Of a DNA stretch of 64,000 bases, positions 1 through 8,845 are shown in pieces (position 1 is the stretch's first letter; each line of letters starts with the position of its first letter). Source of the stretch: Haloarculaceae archaeon (GTDB lineage Archaea > Halobacteriota > Halobacteria > Halobacteriales > Haloarculaceae); contig SKTU01000006.1 in assembly GCA_007122455.1 (NCBI GenBank), forward strand, positions 1 through 64,000, in the 5' to 3' direction. Both the position numbers and the translations under genes were made by a program. Under the pieces are notes generated by a model, which was given only the letters and a program-made list of their open reading frames with translations, was not told where the DNA came from and searched no databases.

Positions 1-112
1 GGACGATCGTCGCCGCTCGTGTCCGATCCGGTCGTGGATCGCAACGCGACACGAGTCGGTCGACTCCGGACGCTTCGTCGTGGGGGATGCCATCCCCCGT
101 TCAGTTCGACGC

Positions 113-1003
113 TCAGAACCTTGATTCGAGCTCGACGAACAGCCGCTTCGGATCGATTCGAATCCCCGGTGTCGGGACGGGCTCCCGTTTGTGGCTTGTT
201 TGGAGGAGGCTGTCGGCGTACTGTCCCACGATGCTCGGGTCGATCCCGAGCGCGTCCGCAGTTCCTTCGATTCCGAGGTCCTCGTCGACGAGCAGTGACA
301 GGAGAACGTCCGACAGTCCGTACGGCACACTCATGTCGTCCTCGCCGGTTCGTCCCGTCCAGAAACCGGCCGTCGACGGCTTCTCGAGGATCTCGCTCGG
401 CACGTCGAGGTGGCCGGCGAGCGCCCGAACCTCCGTCGTATAAAGGTCGGCGAATAGTCTGAGGTCGGCAGCCCCGTCGCCGTATTTCGTGAAATAGCCG
501 AGGAGCAGTTCCGTTCGGTTCGTGGTTCCGCAGACGAGCCGCCGTTCGCGGTTCGCCGTGTAGTAGGCGATCACCGCCCGGAGTCGGGAGACGACATTAC
601 CGACCACAGCCCGGTCGTCGTCCTCACCGAGCGTCGGTGCGATGTCGTCCTCGAACGCCCCTAACAACGGGCGAAGTTGAACGACGGTGGTTTCTACCCC
701 CAGCGCGTCGGCGACGGATCGCGCGTCCTGGGCGTCGATGCCGTCGGTGAGGTGACACGGCAACACGAGCGCAGTCACGCGGTCGGCTCCGAGCGCATCG
801 ACGCACAGCGTCGCCGCCAGCGCCGAGTCGACCCCGCCACTCATCCGGATCACCACCCCGTCGGCGTCGGCCGACGTGAGTTCCCGTTCGAGGAACGAAC
901 ACAGCTCCGTCCGAAGCGCTTCGAGCTCCTCCCGCCCGGTTCGGAGCGACGTCTCCGGTAGCCTGTCGACCCCGACGATCGCCGGGAGTTCACGATCCGT
1001 CAT
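113..1003 (-). CDS. nadE: NAD+ synthase (NH3-dependent)
   Basis: ORF of 296 aa with the SGGVDSA PP-loop ATP-pyrophosphatase motif and NadE-like C-terminal features (KYGDGAADLRLFADLYTTEVRALA, EKPSTAGFW). Confidence 0.95.
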   Translation of the reverse strand: MTDRELPAIVGVDRLPETSLRTGREELEALRTELCSFLERELTSADADGVVIRMSGGVDSALAATLCVDALGADRVTALVLPCHLTDGIDAQDARSVADALGVETTVVQLRPLLGAFEDDIAPTLGEDDDRAVVGNVVSRLRAVIAYYTANRERRLVCGTTNRTELLLGYFTKYGDGAADLRLFADLYTTEVRALAGHLDVPSEILEKPSTAGFWTGRTGEDDMSVPYGLSDVLLSLLVDEDLGIEGTADALGIDPSIVGQYADSLLQTSHKREPVPTPGIRIDPKRLFVELESRF

Positions 1004-1062
1004 TCGCTCCCCATCCGTTCGCCGAGTCGACGACCGCCATACTCTCCATTAAATACCATTCG

Positions 1063-1200
1063 TTAGAGATCCCGCGATCGCCCGAGATGTCTGAGTTCGC
1101 CGCCGCAGCGATCGCAACCGTCGATCGCCGTGTCGGTCCGCCCACCACATTTGAAACACTCGTACAGTTCGATCACCGACTCGTCGACCGATGGTCTCAT
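1063..1200 (-). CDS. 45-aa zinc-ribbon (rubrerythrin-like domain) small protein
   Basis: Hand translation MRPSVDESVIELYECFKCGGRTDTAIDGCDRCGGELRHLGRSRDL*; two CxxC pairs; below the ORF-track cutoff; resembles haloarchaeal rubrerythrin-like small proteins. Confidence 0.75.
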   Translation of the reverse strand: MRPSVDESVIELYECFKCGGRTDTAIDGCDRCGGELRHLGRSRDL

Positions 1201-1301
1201 ACTTCCTGATTTGTGAGGGTGACCGTTGTCTTTTCCCTAAAACAGGTAATATTGTTCAATCGATATTCGGACAGCGGTGGACGATCGTTCGGTTCGCCGA
1301 C

Positions 1302-2300
1302 TCAGTCGGACAGTCGTGCGTCGACGACGCCGTGGACGACGCCCTCGCTGTGGCTCTTGACGACCCTCGATCCGAGCAGCTCGATCGGGTGGTCGGCGGC
1401 GCTCTCCAGCCGTTCGATCGGACGGTCCGGAAAGAGCGGTTCGGGCGTCGCCTCGTGGAGGTGAACCGTTCCGCCGGGCTCCAGCGCAGCGAGCCCGGCG
1501 TCGAGATATTCGTGGGCGTCGTAATACCCCATCACGACCCGGTCCGCGGCCGCCGTCACGTCGCGGCAGTCCCCCAGAACCGCGTCGATCCGGTCGGTGA
1601 CTCCGTTGCGTGCGGCGTTCTCGACGAGAAGCCGGTAGGATCGTGGATCGATCTCGACCGCGGTGACGTCGGCCCCGGCACGGGCCATCGGGAGCGCGAA
1701 ATATCCCACGCCGGCGAACATGTCGAGAACGCGCTCGCCGGGGTCGACGATCTCGCCCATCCGAACGCGCTCCGCCTTGTTCCCCGGCGAGAACATCACC
1801 TCCGCGAGGTCCAGCGCGTACTCCGTCCCGTGTTCGACGTGTACCGTCTCGGTGTCGCCGACGCCGGCGACGACCTCGACGTCCGGGTCCCGGGTCACCC
1901 CGCCGATCCCGCCGCGGGCCAGCACCGTCTCCGCCGCGCCGTGGAGTTCAAGCAGCGCGTCGCCCACCGCCCCACGCCGCTGACAGTCGCCGAACTCGAC
2001 CAGTATCACGCTTCCGAGGACGGCCCACGACCGCGGCGCCCGCTCGATTTCGGCGTCGGTGAACCCTCGGCTCTCGAGTAGATCCTCCAGCCCGCGCTCT
2101 CTGCGCGGGAGTTCGAACTCTCGGACCGCGTCGACCGGCGTCTCCGTCGGCGGCGCGTCGATCGGCAGCGCGATCCGATCGTCGTCGAACGGTGCGATCC
2201 GCCTCGAGTTGTCGTAGACGCACTCGGCCCGGAGCGCTTCGGTCGCACACTCGGTCCGCACACGTTCGACGACGGCGACGAGACCGCTAGACGTCGTCAT
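1302..2300 (-). CDS. Class I SAM-dependent enzyme, Trm5/Taw2 (wybutosine biosynthesis) family
   Basis: VLDMFAGVGYFALPMARAGADVTAVEIDP Rossmann motif, RGGIGGVTRDPDVEVV and FSPGNKAERVRM motifs; MGYYDAHEYL in place of the NPP-type motif suggests a Taw2-like enzyme. ATG at 2300 overlaps the upstream stop by 14 nt. Confidence 0.8.
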   Translation of the reverse strand: MTTSSGLVAVVERVRTECATEALRAECVYDNSRRIAPFDDDRIALPIDAPPTETPVDAVREFELPRRERGLEDLLESRGFTDAEIERAPRSWAVLGSVILVEFGDCQRRGAVGDALLELHGAAETVLARGGIGGVTRDPDVEVVAGVGDTETVHVEHGTEYALDLAEVMFSPGNKAERVRMGEIVDPGERVLDMFAGVGYFALPMARAGADVTAVEIDPRSYRLLVENAARNGVTDRIDAVLGDCRDVTAAADRVVMGYYDAHEYLDAGLAALEPGGTVHLHEATPEPLFPDRPIERLESAADHPIELLGSRVVKSHSEGVVHGVVDARLSD

Positions 2301-3411
2301 CTGGAAGGACGTGGAGGCCGGCACGGCTCTTCAGCACCGGGACGGTTTCGGCGTCCGTATCGACGTAGTCGGGGCGCGGAACGGTCTTGGACTCGAACGT
2401 CTCGGGATCGAGCACCTGTATCGCGTGGTCGTCCTCGACCGCGACGAGTGTCGTCTCGGCGGCCTCCGAGCGGTGCCCGAGCCGCCGGGCGTCGGGGTCG
2501 ATCCCCTCTTCGAACGCCGCCTCGTAGTCGTCGCCCGATCTCAGCCGTACCCCCTTCAGGTTGCCGTGGGCACTGCGAACCAGTACGGGTCCGTCCCCGT
2601 CGTCGAGATCGATGACGTCGCCCGGCGTGTACGGCGGCAGCCGGGCGGTGAACGTGACGCGGTAGACCTCGTTTCCGTCGCTATCCTCGGTGACGAGCGT
2701 CGGCGCTTCCGAGACGCTGCCACCGAGCTCACGGACGATCCTCGTGGCGATCGAGTGGCCGATCCGGTTCGTCGAGAGCTTCATGTCGACGCCGACGTCC
2801 TGCCGGGAGATCTCCGTGATGAATGCGTCGCGGTCGCCGTCGCTCTCCTTGTCGGCGACGTAGCGCTCGGCGATCTCGATCGCGCGATCCGCCTCTTCGG
2901 TCGTCGGCGTTCGATCGGTGCCCCGGAGCTGAAGGACGCTGGCGTAGTAATCGCCGGCGATCCGACCGCACCGCTCGCAGACTTCCCGGCGGATGTACAC
3001 CGGTACGGTCACCTCCTCGGTCACCGCCGTCTCCCTGATCTTTCCCGAGAAGAGACAGTGCATCCGAATCGTGTTCTGATCGACCTGTTCGGGCTCGACG
3101 CCCCACTCGACCTCCGTCGCGTCGACGTGGATCGCGAGCGATTCGGTCGTCTCCTCGACGGCGACGTCCGTGTAGTCGCGCGCACCGATATCGACCCACC
3201 GATTGCCGCGGTGGACGCCGCCGCACCGGCTGCAGACGCGCACCTCGATTCGGTCCGGTGCGTCGACCAGTTCGAACTCCCCGAAGTAGCAGGCATCACA
3301 CAGTACCGCGTCGGGGTCCCGCGGACCGCCCGGTAACGCGGCGTCCGGCGGCCGTTCGACGGCGTCGCCGCAACGCGGACAGAACTCGCCGGAGCGGGAA
3401 CCTGAACTCAT
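2287..3411 (-). CDS. nmd3: NMD3 family protein (60S export protein homolog)
   Basis: N-terminal FCPRCGD...LCDACYF, VCSRCGGVHRGNRW and EVCERCGRIAGDYYASVLQLR zinc-binding motifs; internal ATG (MSSGSRSGEF) chosen as start. Confidence 0.88.
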   Translation of the reverse strand: MSSGSRSGEFCPRCGDAVERPPDAALPGGPRDPDAVLCDACYFGEFELVDAPDRIEVRVCSRCGGVHRGNRWVDIGARDYTDVAVEETTESLAIHVDATEVEWGVEPEQVDQNTIRMHCLFSGKIRETAVTEEVTVPVYIRREVCERCGRIAGDYYASVLQLRGTDRTPTTEEADRAIEIAERYVADKESDGDRDAFITEISRQDVGVDMKLSTNRIGHSIATRIVRELGGSVSEAPTLVTEDSDGNEVYRVTFTARLPPYTPGDVIDLDDGDGPVLVRSAHGNLKGVRLRSGDDYEAAFEEGIDPDARRLGHRSEAAETTLVAVEDDHAIQVLDPETFESKTVPRPDYVDTDAETVPVLKSRAGLHVLPDDDV

Positions 3412-3495
3412 TGGCGGCTCTATCCGTCGGAGCCTTTTAAGCGACGCGCTGGCGAATCCGGACGTTCTATGTCGTCGCGGCTCACAGAGGTTCAC

Positions 3496-5118
3496 ATGGA
3501 AAACCGATCTGTCGACGAGTTCAGCTCGCGCCGCTCGACGGTGCGCGGAAAGAACGGGATCGTCGCGGCAAGCCAGCCGCTGGCCTCTCAGGCCGGCATT
3601 CGGGCGTTACAGGACGGCGGCAACGCCTTCGACGCGGCGGTCGCGACGGCGGCCGCGCTGAACGTCGTCGAACCGACCTCGACCGGGCTCGGCGGCGACG
3701 TGTTCATGCTGTATCGAAGCGCCGACGGCGACGTCGGCGCGATGCGAGCCTGCGGCGGTGCCCCCGAGGGTGCGACACGGGATCGCGTCGCCTCGGCGCT
3801 CGCCGACGAGCAGGAGACGACGCCCGAGGAGGCGGAGATGCCGTTGACCGGCGTCCACACGGTAACCGTTCCCGGAACCGCTCGAGGGTGGGAGGCGACC
3901 GTCGAGGAGTTCGGTCGGCTGTCGCTCGCCGAGGCGCTCGATCCTGCGATCGAGTACGCCACCGAGGGGTACCCGGTCACCGAGGTCATCGCCGACGCGT
4001 GGACGCAGGGCGAGGAGCTGTTCGAAACCGATCACGCCCGAGACGCGTATCTCGTCGACGGGGAGCGCGCTCCCGAACCCGGCGAGGTCGTCCGGCTGAC
4101 CGAACTCGGTGAGTCGATGCAGGCGATCGCCGAGGAGGGCGCCGACGTCGTCTACGAGGGGTACATCGCCGAGGCGATCGCGAACGAGGTCCAGGAGCAG
4201 GGCGGGTTCCTCACCGTCGAGGATCTCGCAGCGTTCGAGGTCGAGTATCCGGAGCCGGTTTCGACGACCTACGGCGACGCCGAGGTCTTCGAACTTCCGC
4301 CGAACAACCAGGGGTTGATCGCCCTCGAGGCGCTCAACATCGCCGAGGAACTCGGCGCCCGCGACTACGACGCGGATTCGCCGGCCCGGGTTCACTATCT
4401 CGCGGAGGCGATGAAGCTCGCCTTCCACGACGGACACCGCTACATCACCGATCCGGCCTTCGAGGAGATCCCGCCGCTGGGATCGAAGGAGTGGGCGAAA
4501 ACCCGCGCCGAGGAGGTCGGCGAGAAAGCCGGCGACGTGAGTTTCGGCGTACCGGACGCCAACGCCGAGGACGCCGACACCGTGTTGCTCTGTGTCGCCG
4601 ACGACGAGGGCAACGTCGTCTCGTACATCAACTCCCGCTTCGCCGGCTTCGGCTCGGGACTCGTCGCCGGTAACACCGGTATCGCGCTGCAGAACCGCGG
4701 CGCGTCGTTCTCGCTCGACGACGATCACCCGAACCGACTGGAGCCGAAGAAGAAGCCGTTCCACACCCTCATCCCGGGGATCGTCAAGCACGACGAGAAC
4801 GACTGGTCGGCGTTCGGCGTGATGGGCGGTTACATGCAGCCGCAGGGACACCTCCAGACGCTCGTCCACATCCTCGACGACGACCGGACGCTCCAGCAGG
4901 CGCTCGACGCCCTGCGGTGGCGATACCGGGAGAGCGGGCGGCTCGCGATCGAAGCCGGAGTATCCACGCGCGTCCAGAACGGACTCCTCCGCCGGGGCCA
5001 CGACCTCGAAGTGCTGCTCCCTGGCGAGTTCGGCGGTGCCCAGATCGTCCGCAACACCGACGGCGCGCTGTCGGGGGCGACGGAGCCGCGGAAGGACGGT
5101 ACGGTGACGACGTTCTGA
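3496..5118 (+). CDS. ggt: Gamma-glutamyltransferase
   Basis: GIVAASQPLASQAGIRALQDGGNAFDAAVATAAALNVVEPTSTGLGGD and the catalytic Thr region DTVLLCVADDEGNVVSYINS; start MENRSVDEF. Confidence 0.93.
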   Translation: MENRSVDEFSSRRSTVRGKNGIVAASQPLASQAGIRALQDGGNAFDAAVATAAALNVVEPTSTGLGGDVFMLYRSADGDVGAMRACGGAPEGATRDRVASALADEQETTPEEAEMPLTGVHTVTVPGTARGWEATVEEFGRLSLAEALDPAIEYATEGYPVTEVIADAWTQGEELFETDHARDAYLVDGERAPEPGEVVRLTELGESMQAIAEEGADVVYEGYIAEAIANEVQEQGGFLTVEDLAAFEVEYPEPVSTTYGDAEVFELPPNNQGLIALEALNIAEELGARDYDADSPARVHYLAEAMKLAFHDGHRYITDPAFEEIPPLGSKEWAKTRAEEVGEKAGDVSFGVPDANAEDADTVLLCVADDEGNVVSYINSRFAGFGSGLVAGNTGIALQNRGASFSLDDDHPNRLEPKKKPFHTLIPGIVKHDENDWSAFGVMGGYMQPQGHLQTLVHILDDDRTLQQALDALRWRYRESGRLAIEAGVSTRVQNGLLRRGHDLEVLLPGEFGGAQIVRNTDGALSGATEPRKDGTVTTF

Positions 5119-5132
5119 GACGCGTCCGCCGA

Positions 5133-6029
5133 TCACGACGAGTCGACGTCGACGACGTCGAGATCGGCATCCACCGTGAGCGTAAGCCGATCGTCGCCGC
5201 AGTCGAACGTCACGCTCGCCCGAAACGGGTCCGTGCTGCGAACGCGCTCACGGTCGGGATCGAGCGACGGGAGCGTCCAGACGAGTCGCTCCCGGACGTC
5301 CTCCCCTCGGTCCCGATAGAACCCGATGACTGTGGGATGTTGGTGAAACGCGATTCCCAACCCGGCGGTGTAGGTCGCCCCACACCGCCGACAGTCGTAC
5401 CGGGCGAGCGGGAGGTCCCGTACGTCTGCGATCTCCTCGGGAACGGCTTCGGCTGCCGCTTCTTTCGAGTCCGCCACCGTCTCGACCGTCGACTGCAGGC
5501 TCCCGTCGCAGTACGGGCAGAAGCCGGCGTCGATCCGGTGAAACGTCGCCTGCAGGTATCGGCTCGCGACTCGCGGAATCGCCTCGCGGGTGCAGTTCGA
5601 GAAGGCGCTCGGCGGGACGGCGAACTGTGCGGTGGTCGGACAGTCTCCACAGCCGACGGTGACTGTCTCGTCCTCGTAGCTGAGTGACAGCTCCCCACCA
5701 CAGGTTCGACAGGGGTGCTCCAGTCGGACCGGTTCGAGCTGCACGCCGGTGGTGTACGATCCCGCCTCGATGGCGCCGTTGATCCGTTTTCCCGCCTGCG
5801 TGAGCTCGTATCCGTCGTCGGTTTTCGTCACGAACTGATCGAGAAGCACGTCGAGGTGGTAGTTGAACCGACCGGAGTCCGGCGAGCCCACCGCCTCCCG
5901 AAGCGCGGAGAACGTCGCCGGACCGTCAGTCGTCCACAGCGCTCGGAGGATCGCGATGCGGATCTCCTCGGAGAGGGCGGCGAACACCTCCTCCGGTTCG
6001 GCCCGCTCGACGAATCGGGGATCGATCAT
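5133..6029 (-). CDS. Winged-helix (ArsR-like) transcriptional regulator with zinc-ribbon C-terminal domains
   Basis: MIDPRFVERAEPEEVFAALSEEIRIAILRALW...GRFNYHLDVLLDQFVTKTDDGYELTQAG wHTH plus multiple CxxC pairs. Confidence 0.82.
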   Translation of the reverse strand: MIDPRFVERAEPEEVFAALSEEIRIAILRALWTTDGPATFSALREAVGSPDSGRFNYHLDVLLDQFVTKTDDGYELTQAGKRINGAIEAGSYTTGVQLEPVRLEHPCRTCGGELSLSYEDETVTVGCGDCPTTAQFAVPPSAFSNCTREAIPRVASRYLQATFHRIDAGFCPYCDGSLQSTVETVADSKEAAAEAVPEEIADVRDLPLARYDCRRCGATYTAGLGIAFHQHPTVIGFYRDRGEDVRERLVWTLPSLDPDRERVRSTDPFRASVTFDCGDDRLTLTVDADLDVVDVDSS

Positions 6030-6061
6030 ACCGTTGACGTACGGCCGGTTACGTAAATCGC

Positions 6062-6331
6062 TCACGCCCGGCGGGAGCCGTCGATTGGCGATCGGTGCTC
6101 CATCTCCACTTCCATCGTTCGAGTGAATCGGTCCGCGAACCGTCCGTTCCGGCGGTGTAGCTCCGAACCGGCGGCGCCGACTGCCGCCGCCGCCACGAGT
6201 TCCGGCGCCGACGCGAGCGCGAAGATCGCGCCGAAGAACGCGAGGAACCCGGCGATCCCGCGACCCGTCCACGCTTCGGGGGTCGACCGACGACCCCGTC
6301 CGAACTCGAGCGGATGTGGTCTCGCTCTCAT
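6062..6331 (-). CDS. Small hypothetical membrane protein
   Basis: ORF with one hydrophobic segment (GIAGFLAFFGAIFALASAPELVAAAAVGAA); start chosen at MRARPHPLEF. Confidence 0.5.
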   Translation of the reverse strand: MRARPHPLEFGRGRRSTPEAWTGRGIAGFLAFFGAIFALASAPELVAAAAVGAAGSELHRRNGRFADRFTRTMEVEMEHRSPIDGSRRA

Positions 6332-6457
6332 GTGCCGTCGAACGACGTGGATCGTCATAAATATAATCTGAACTACATTTCTGTAACGTCGGTTACCGAA
6401 ATTCGCTTCGGTAGCGACGACGACGGCTTTTATACGTCCGCGAGCAAACCACCACGC

Positions 6458-7324
6458 ATGGAGTGGAAAACGGATTGGGGGCTCCGCGCACGGATGGGTC
6501 TCACCATGTTCCTGCTGTTCGCGCTCTATCTGATATTCATCGCCGTTCTGACCGCGTACTTCGGGAACCTGCTATTCGCCGCGGTCATGCTCGGCGCGTT
6601 CTCGATCGTCCAGTTCTTCTTCAGCGACAAGCTCGCGCTGCGGTCGATGGGTGCCAAGACGGTTTCGGAGGCGGAGTATCCGAAACTCCACGCGCAGGTG
6701 GCTCGGCTCTCCCAGCAGGCGGATCTCCCGAAGCCGACGGTCGCCGTCGCGGACAACCGGACGCCGAACGCCTTCGCGACCGGCCGCTCGAAGGGCAGTT
6801 CGGCGGTCTGTGTCACGACGGGACTGTTGGGAACGCTCGACGACGACGAACTGGAGGGGGTTCTCGCCCACGAGCTCGCTCACATCAAGAACCGCGACGT
6901 CGCCGTGATGACGGTCGCGTCGTTTCTCTCGACGATCGCCTTCCTCATCGTCCGGTGGGGGTGGCTTTTCGGCGGTCGCGGCCGGAACCAGGCGCCGCTG
7001 ATCGTCGCAATCGTGGTCTCGCTTCTGGTGTGGGTCGTCTCGTTTCTCCTTATCAGGGCCCTCTCGCGGTATCGCGAGTACGCCGCCGACCGGGGGGCCG
7101 CAGCGATCACCGGGAACCCGGCGGCCCTGGCGACGGCGCTGATGAAGATCTCCGGCCGAATGGATCAGATCCCGACGGAGGATCTCCGCGAGCAGGCGGA
7201 GATGAACGCGTTCTTCATCATCCCGATCTCGAAAGGGTTCATCGGTAAACTCGCCTCGACGCACCCGCCGACCGAATCGCGGATCGAGGCGCTCCGGGAG
7301 CTCCAGCGGGAGATGGAGCAGTAA
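6458..7324 (+). CDS. htpX: Zinc metalloprotease HtpX
   Basis: HELAHIKNRD metalloprotease motif, N-terminal TM segments; TTTTATAC about 31 nt upstream of ATG (leaderless spacing). Confidence 0.95.
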   Translation: MEWKTDWGLRARMGLTMFLLFALYLIFIAVLTAYFGNLLFAAVMLGAFSIVQFFFSDKLALRSMGAKTVSEAEYPKLHAQVARLSQQADLPKPTVAVADNRTPNAFATGRSKGSSAVCVTTGLLGTLDDDELEGVLAHELAHIKNRDVAVMTVASFLSTIAFLIVRWGWLFGGRGRNQAPLIVAIVVSLLVWVVSFLLIRALSRYREYAADRGAAAITGNPAALATALMKISGRMDQIPTEDLREQAEMNAFFIIPISKGFIGKLASTHPPTESRIEALRELQREMEQ

Positions 7325-7421
7325 TAGTTGTTGGCAATGCGATTTCCGTTGTTCGAGCCAGAACGCTGGCGTTGTAGCGTCCGCTGATGCAGAGCCGTAT
7401 GGGCATACTATGGGTTGAACA

Positions 7422-7459
7422 GGCGCAAAGTCCACGAGTTCAGTCGTGGGATACGCGCC
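7422..7459 (+). repeat. Extended imperfect hairpin GGCGC-caaagt-CCACGA-gttcag-TCGTGG-gatac-GCGCC
   Basis: Read from sequence; resembles subterminal palindromes of haloarchaeal IS200/IS605-type elements. Confidence 0.6.
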
Positions 7460-7479
7460 GTCAGTTTGATTGTTTTGTG

Positions 7480-7722
7480 ATGTTTTGCCACGATGACGAG
7501 CGCGACACGACGGCCTGCGTTCAGCGGCGATAACATGTCGATGCAGTCGTCGTCCCGTCGCAGTGTGTCCGTTGGACCGATAGGCAGGCGACGGGTTGAA
7601 TCCAACGCCTGCGGAGATTGGGACCGCTGTCGGAACGTCGAATGCAGTCGACTGTTCCTGCAAGTCCCGTCGTGGAAGCAGGAAACCTACGACGTTACTC
7701 GTGGGTAGTTCACCAACTACTG
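7480..7722 (+). pseudogene. Decayed TnpB (IS200/IS605 group) C-terminal remnant and right-end-like sequence
   Basis: Frame-shifted fragments VESNACGD and VPASPVVEAGNLRRYS resemble the C-terminal tail of haloarchaeal TnpB proteins; followed by degenerate CCTACGACGTTACTCGTGGGTAGTTCACC. Confidence 0.5.
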
Positions 7723-7836
7723 TAGCGTGTCATAGAACGGTTCGAGGGGATTCATTTCAATCTCTCATGAGCAGATCGTTCGCTATTAATACAAGATGCG
7801 TATCGATCAGGTTCCGATACCGGATCGTGGTCGTAC

Positions 7837-8453
7837 TCAGGCAGTTGCAGTCCGTTCACCGAGTCCTCCACGGGTGGTCAGCAGAGCGACAACGACCGCG
7901 ACCACGACGCTCACGCCGATATGAACGGGGAAGGTGAATACGTCATCGGCATACGGCACCTTGACGTATCGTGTCCCCGCGATTGCGACGACCGCGACGC
8001 CGAACATCGCGTAGGCGACGAGAGCCGAAGCGGCGATTCCGGAGAGCCGGTCAGCGTACACGCTGACAATCCCGCCTGCCTGCAATCCCGTGATGATGCC
8101 GACGAAGACGCCGATGATACCGATTGCAGGGGCCTCCCCAGCTCCCAGTAGTTCGATTGTCGCGGCACCAGCCAACAAGAACGTAGTAACGGAGGGCTCT
8201 GTAGTTTCGCTATACCGCGCCGCAATTGGAACAAAATGGGCTCGAACCAATCAACAAACACTCACATCGGTGAATCGGCCACAGTCTATCGATCTGATCA
8301 AGTTGACGATCAAAGGGAGGTGTAAGAGCGATTAAAATCATATCGTAATCAGTGAGAATAGCATGCGCATTTTACCCAAATCGACTGCCGTCTAGTGAAA
8401 CTACAGAGCCTAACGGAGCTACCCGCTCCAAGGGCGGTTGTACGAGCGGTCAT
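7837..8453 (-). pseudogene. Small integral membrane protein gene interrupted by a MITE
   Basis: Removing 224 nt (216-bp element plus one 8-bp TSD) leaves 393 nt = 131 codons in frame, from ATG at 8453: MTARTTALGAGSSVTTFLLAGAATIELLGAG...; the remaining intact ORF (7837..8250) only starts with TTG inside the element. Confidence 0.8.
8195..8410. mobile_element. 216-bp MITE (non-autonomous DDE-type element)
   Basis: Terminal inverted repeats GGCTCTGTAGTTTCgCTA / GGCTCTGTAGTTTCaCTA (17/18), flanked by perfect 8-bp direct repeats TAACGGAG (8187-8194 and 8411-8418); no transposase inside. Confidence 0.9.
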
Positions 8454-8845
8454 AGGTGAAATATCGCGTTCAGAGAGGATATCGCCACTGCTGATTCTCT
8501 GAAGCCGAGAACCCGCTCGCGAGTGTGACGAGAGATAAACGGCTCCCGTTGGGATTTACTGTTTCATTGAAAGCGTCATCGGTCGAGCGGTCAATTCACT
8601 GGTGAAGGTGAGTACAACAGTTCCGTCATGTTGCATCCATCCTCTCCATCTTAACCACGTTTTCTACCGGCTACTGGATAGACTGAGTGAGGCGTGCAAG
8701 ATACAGATCGCGTATATCGCACAGTGCCGGTTCAAAATCGAATATACCGTGCGGTTAGTACCGGAGATATACATACGGTCGAGACCTTGAACATTCATTT
8801 GAATCTGAAGAAAGAGGTATTAGGATTGATATCAAAGAACACACA

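Noticed and set aside
3607-5136. 509-aa antisense ORF opposite ggt
   Set aside because: High-GC antisense frame with low-complexity R/V/D content and no recognisable domain; ggt on the other strand is unambiguous.
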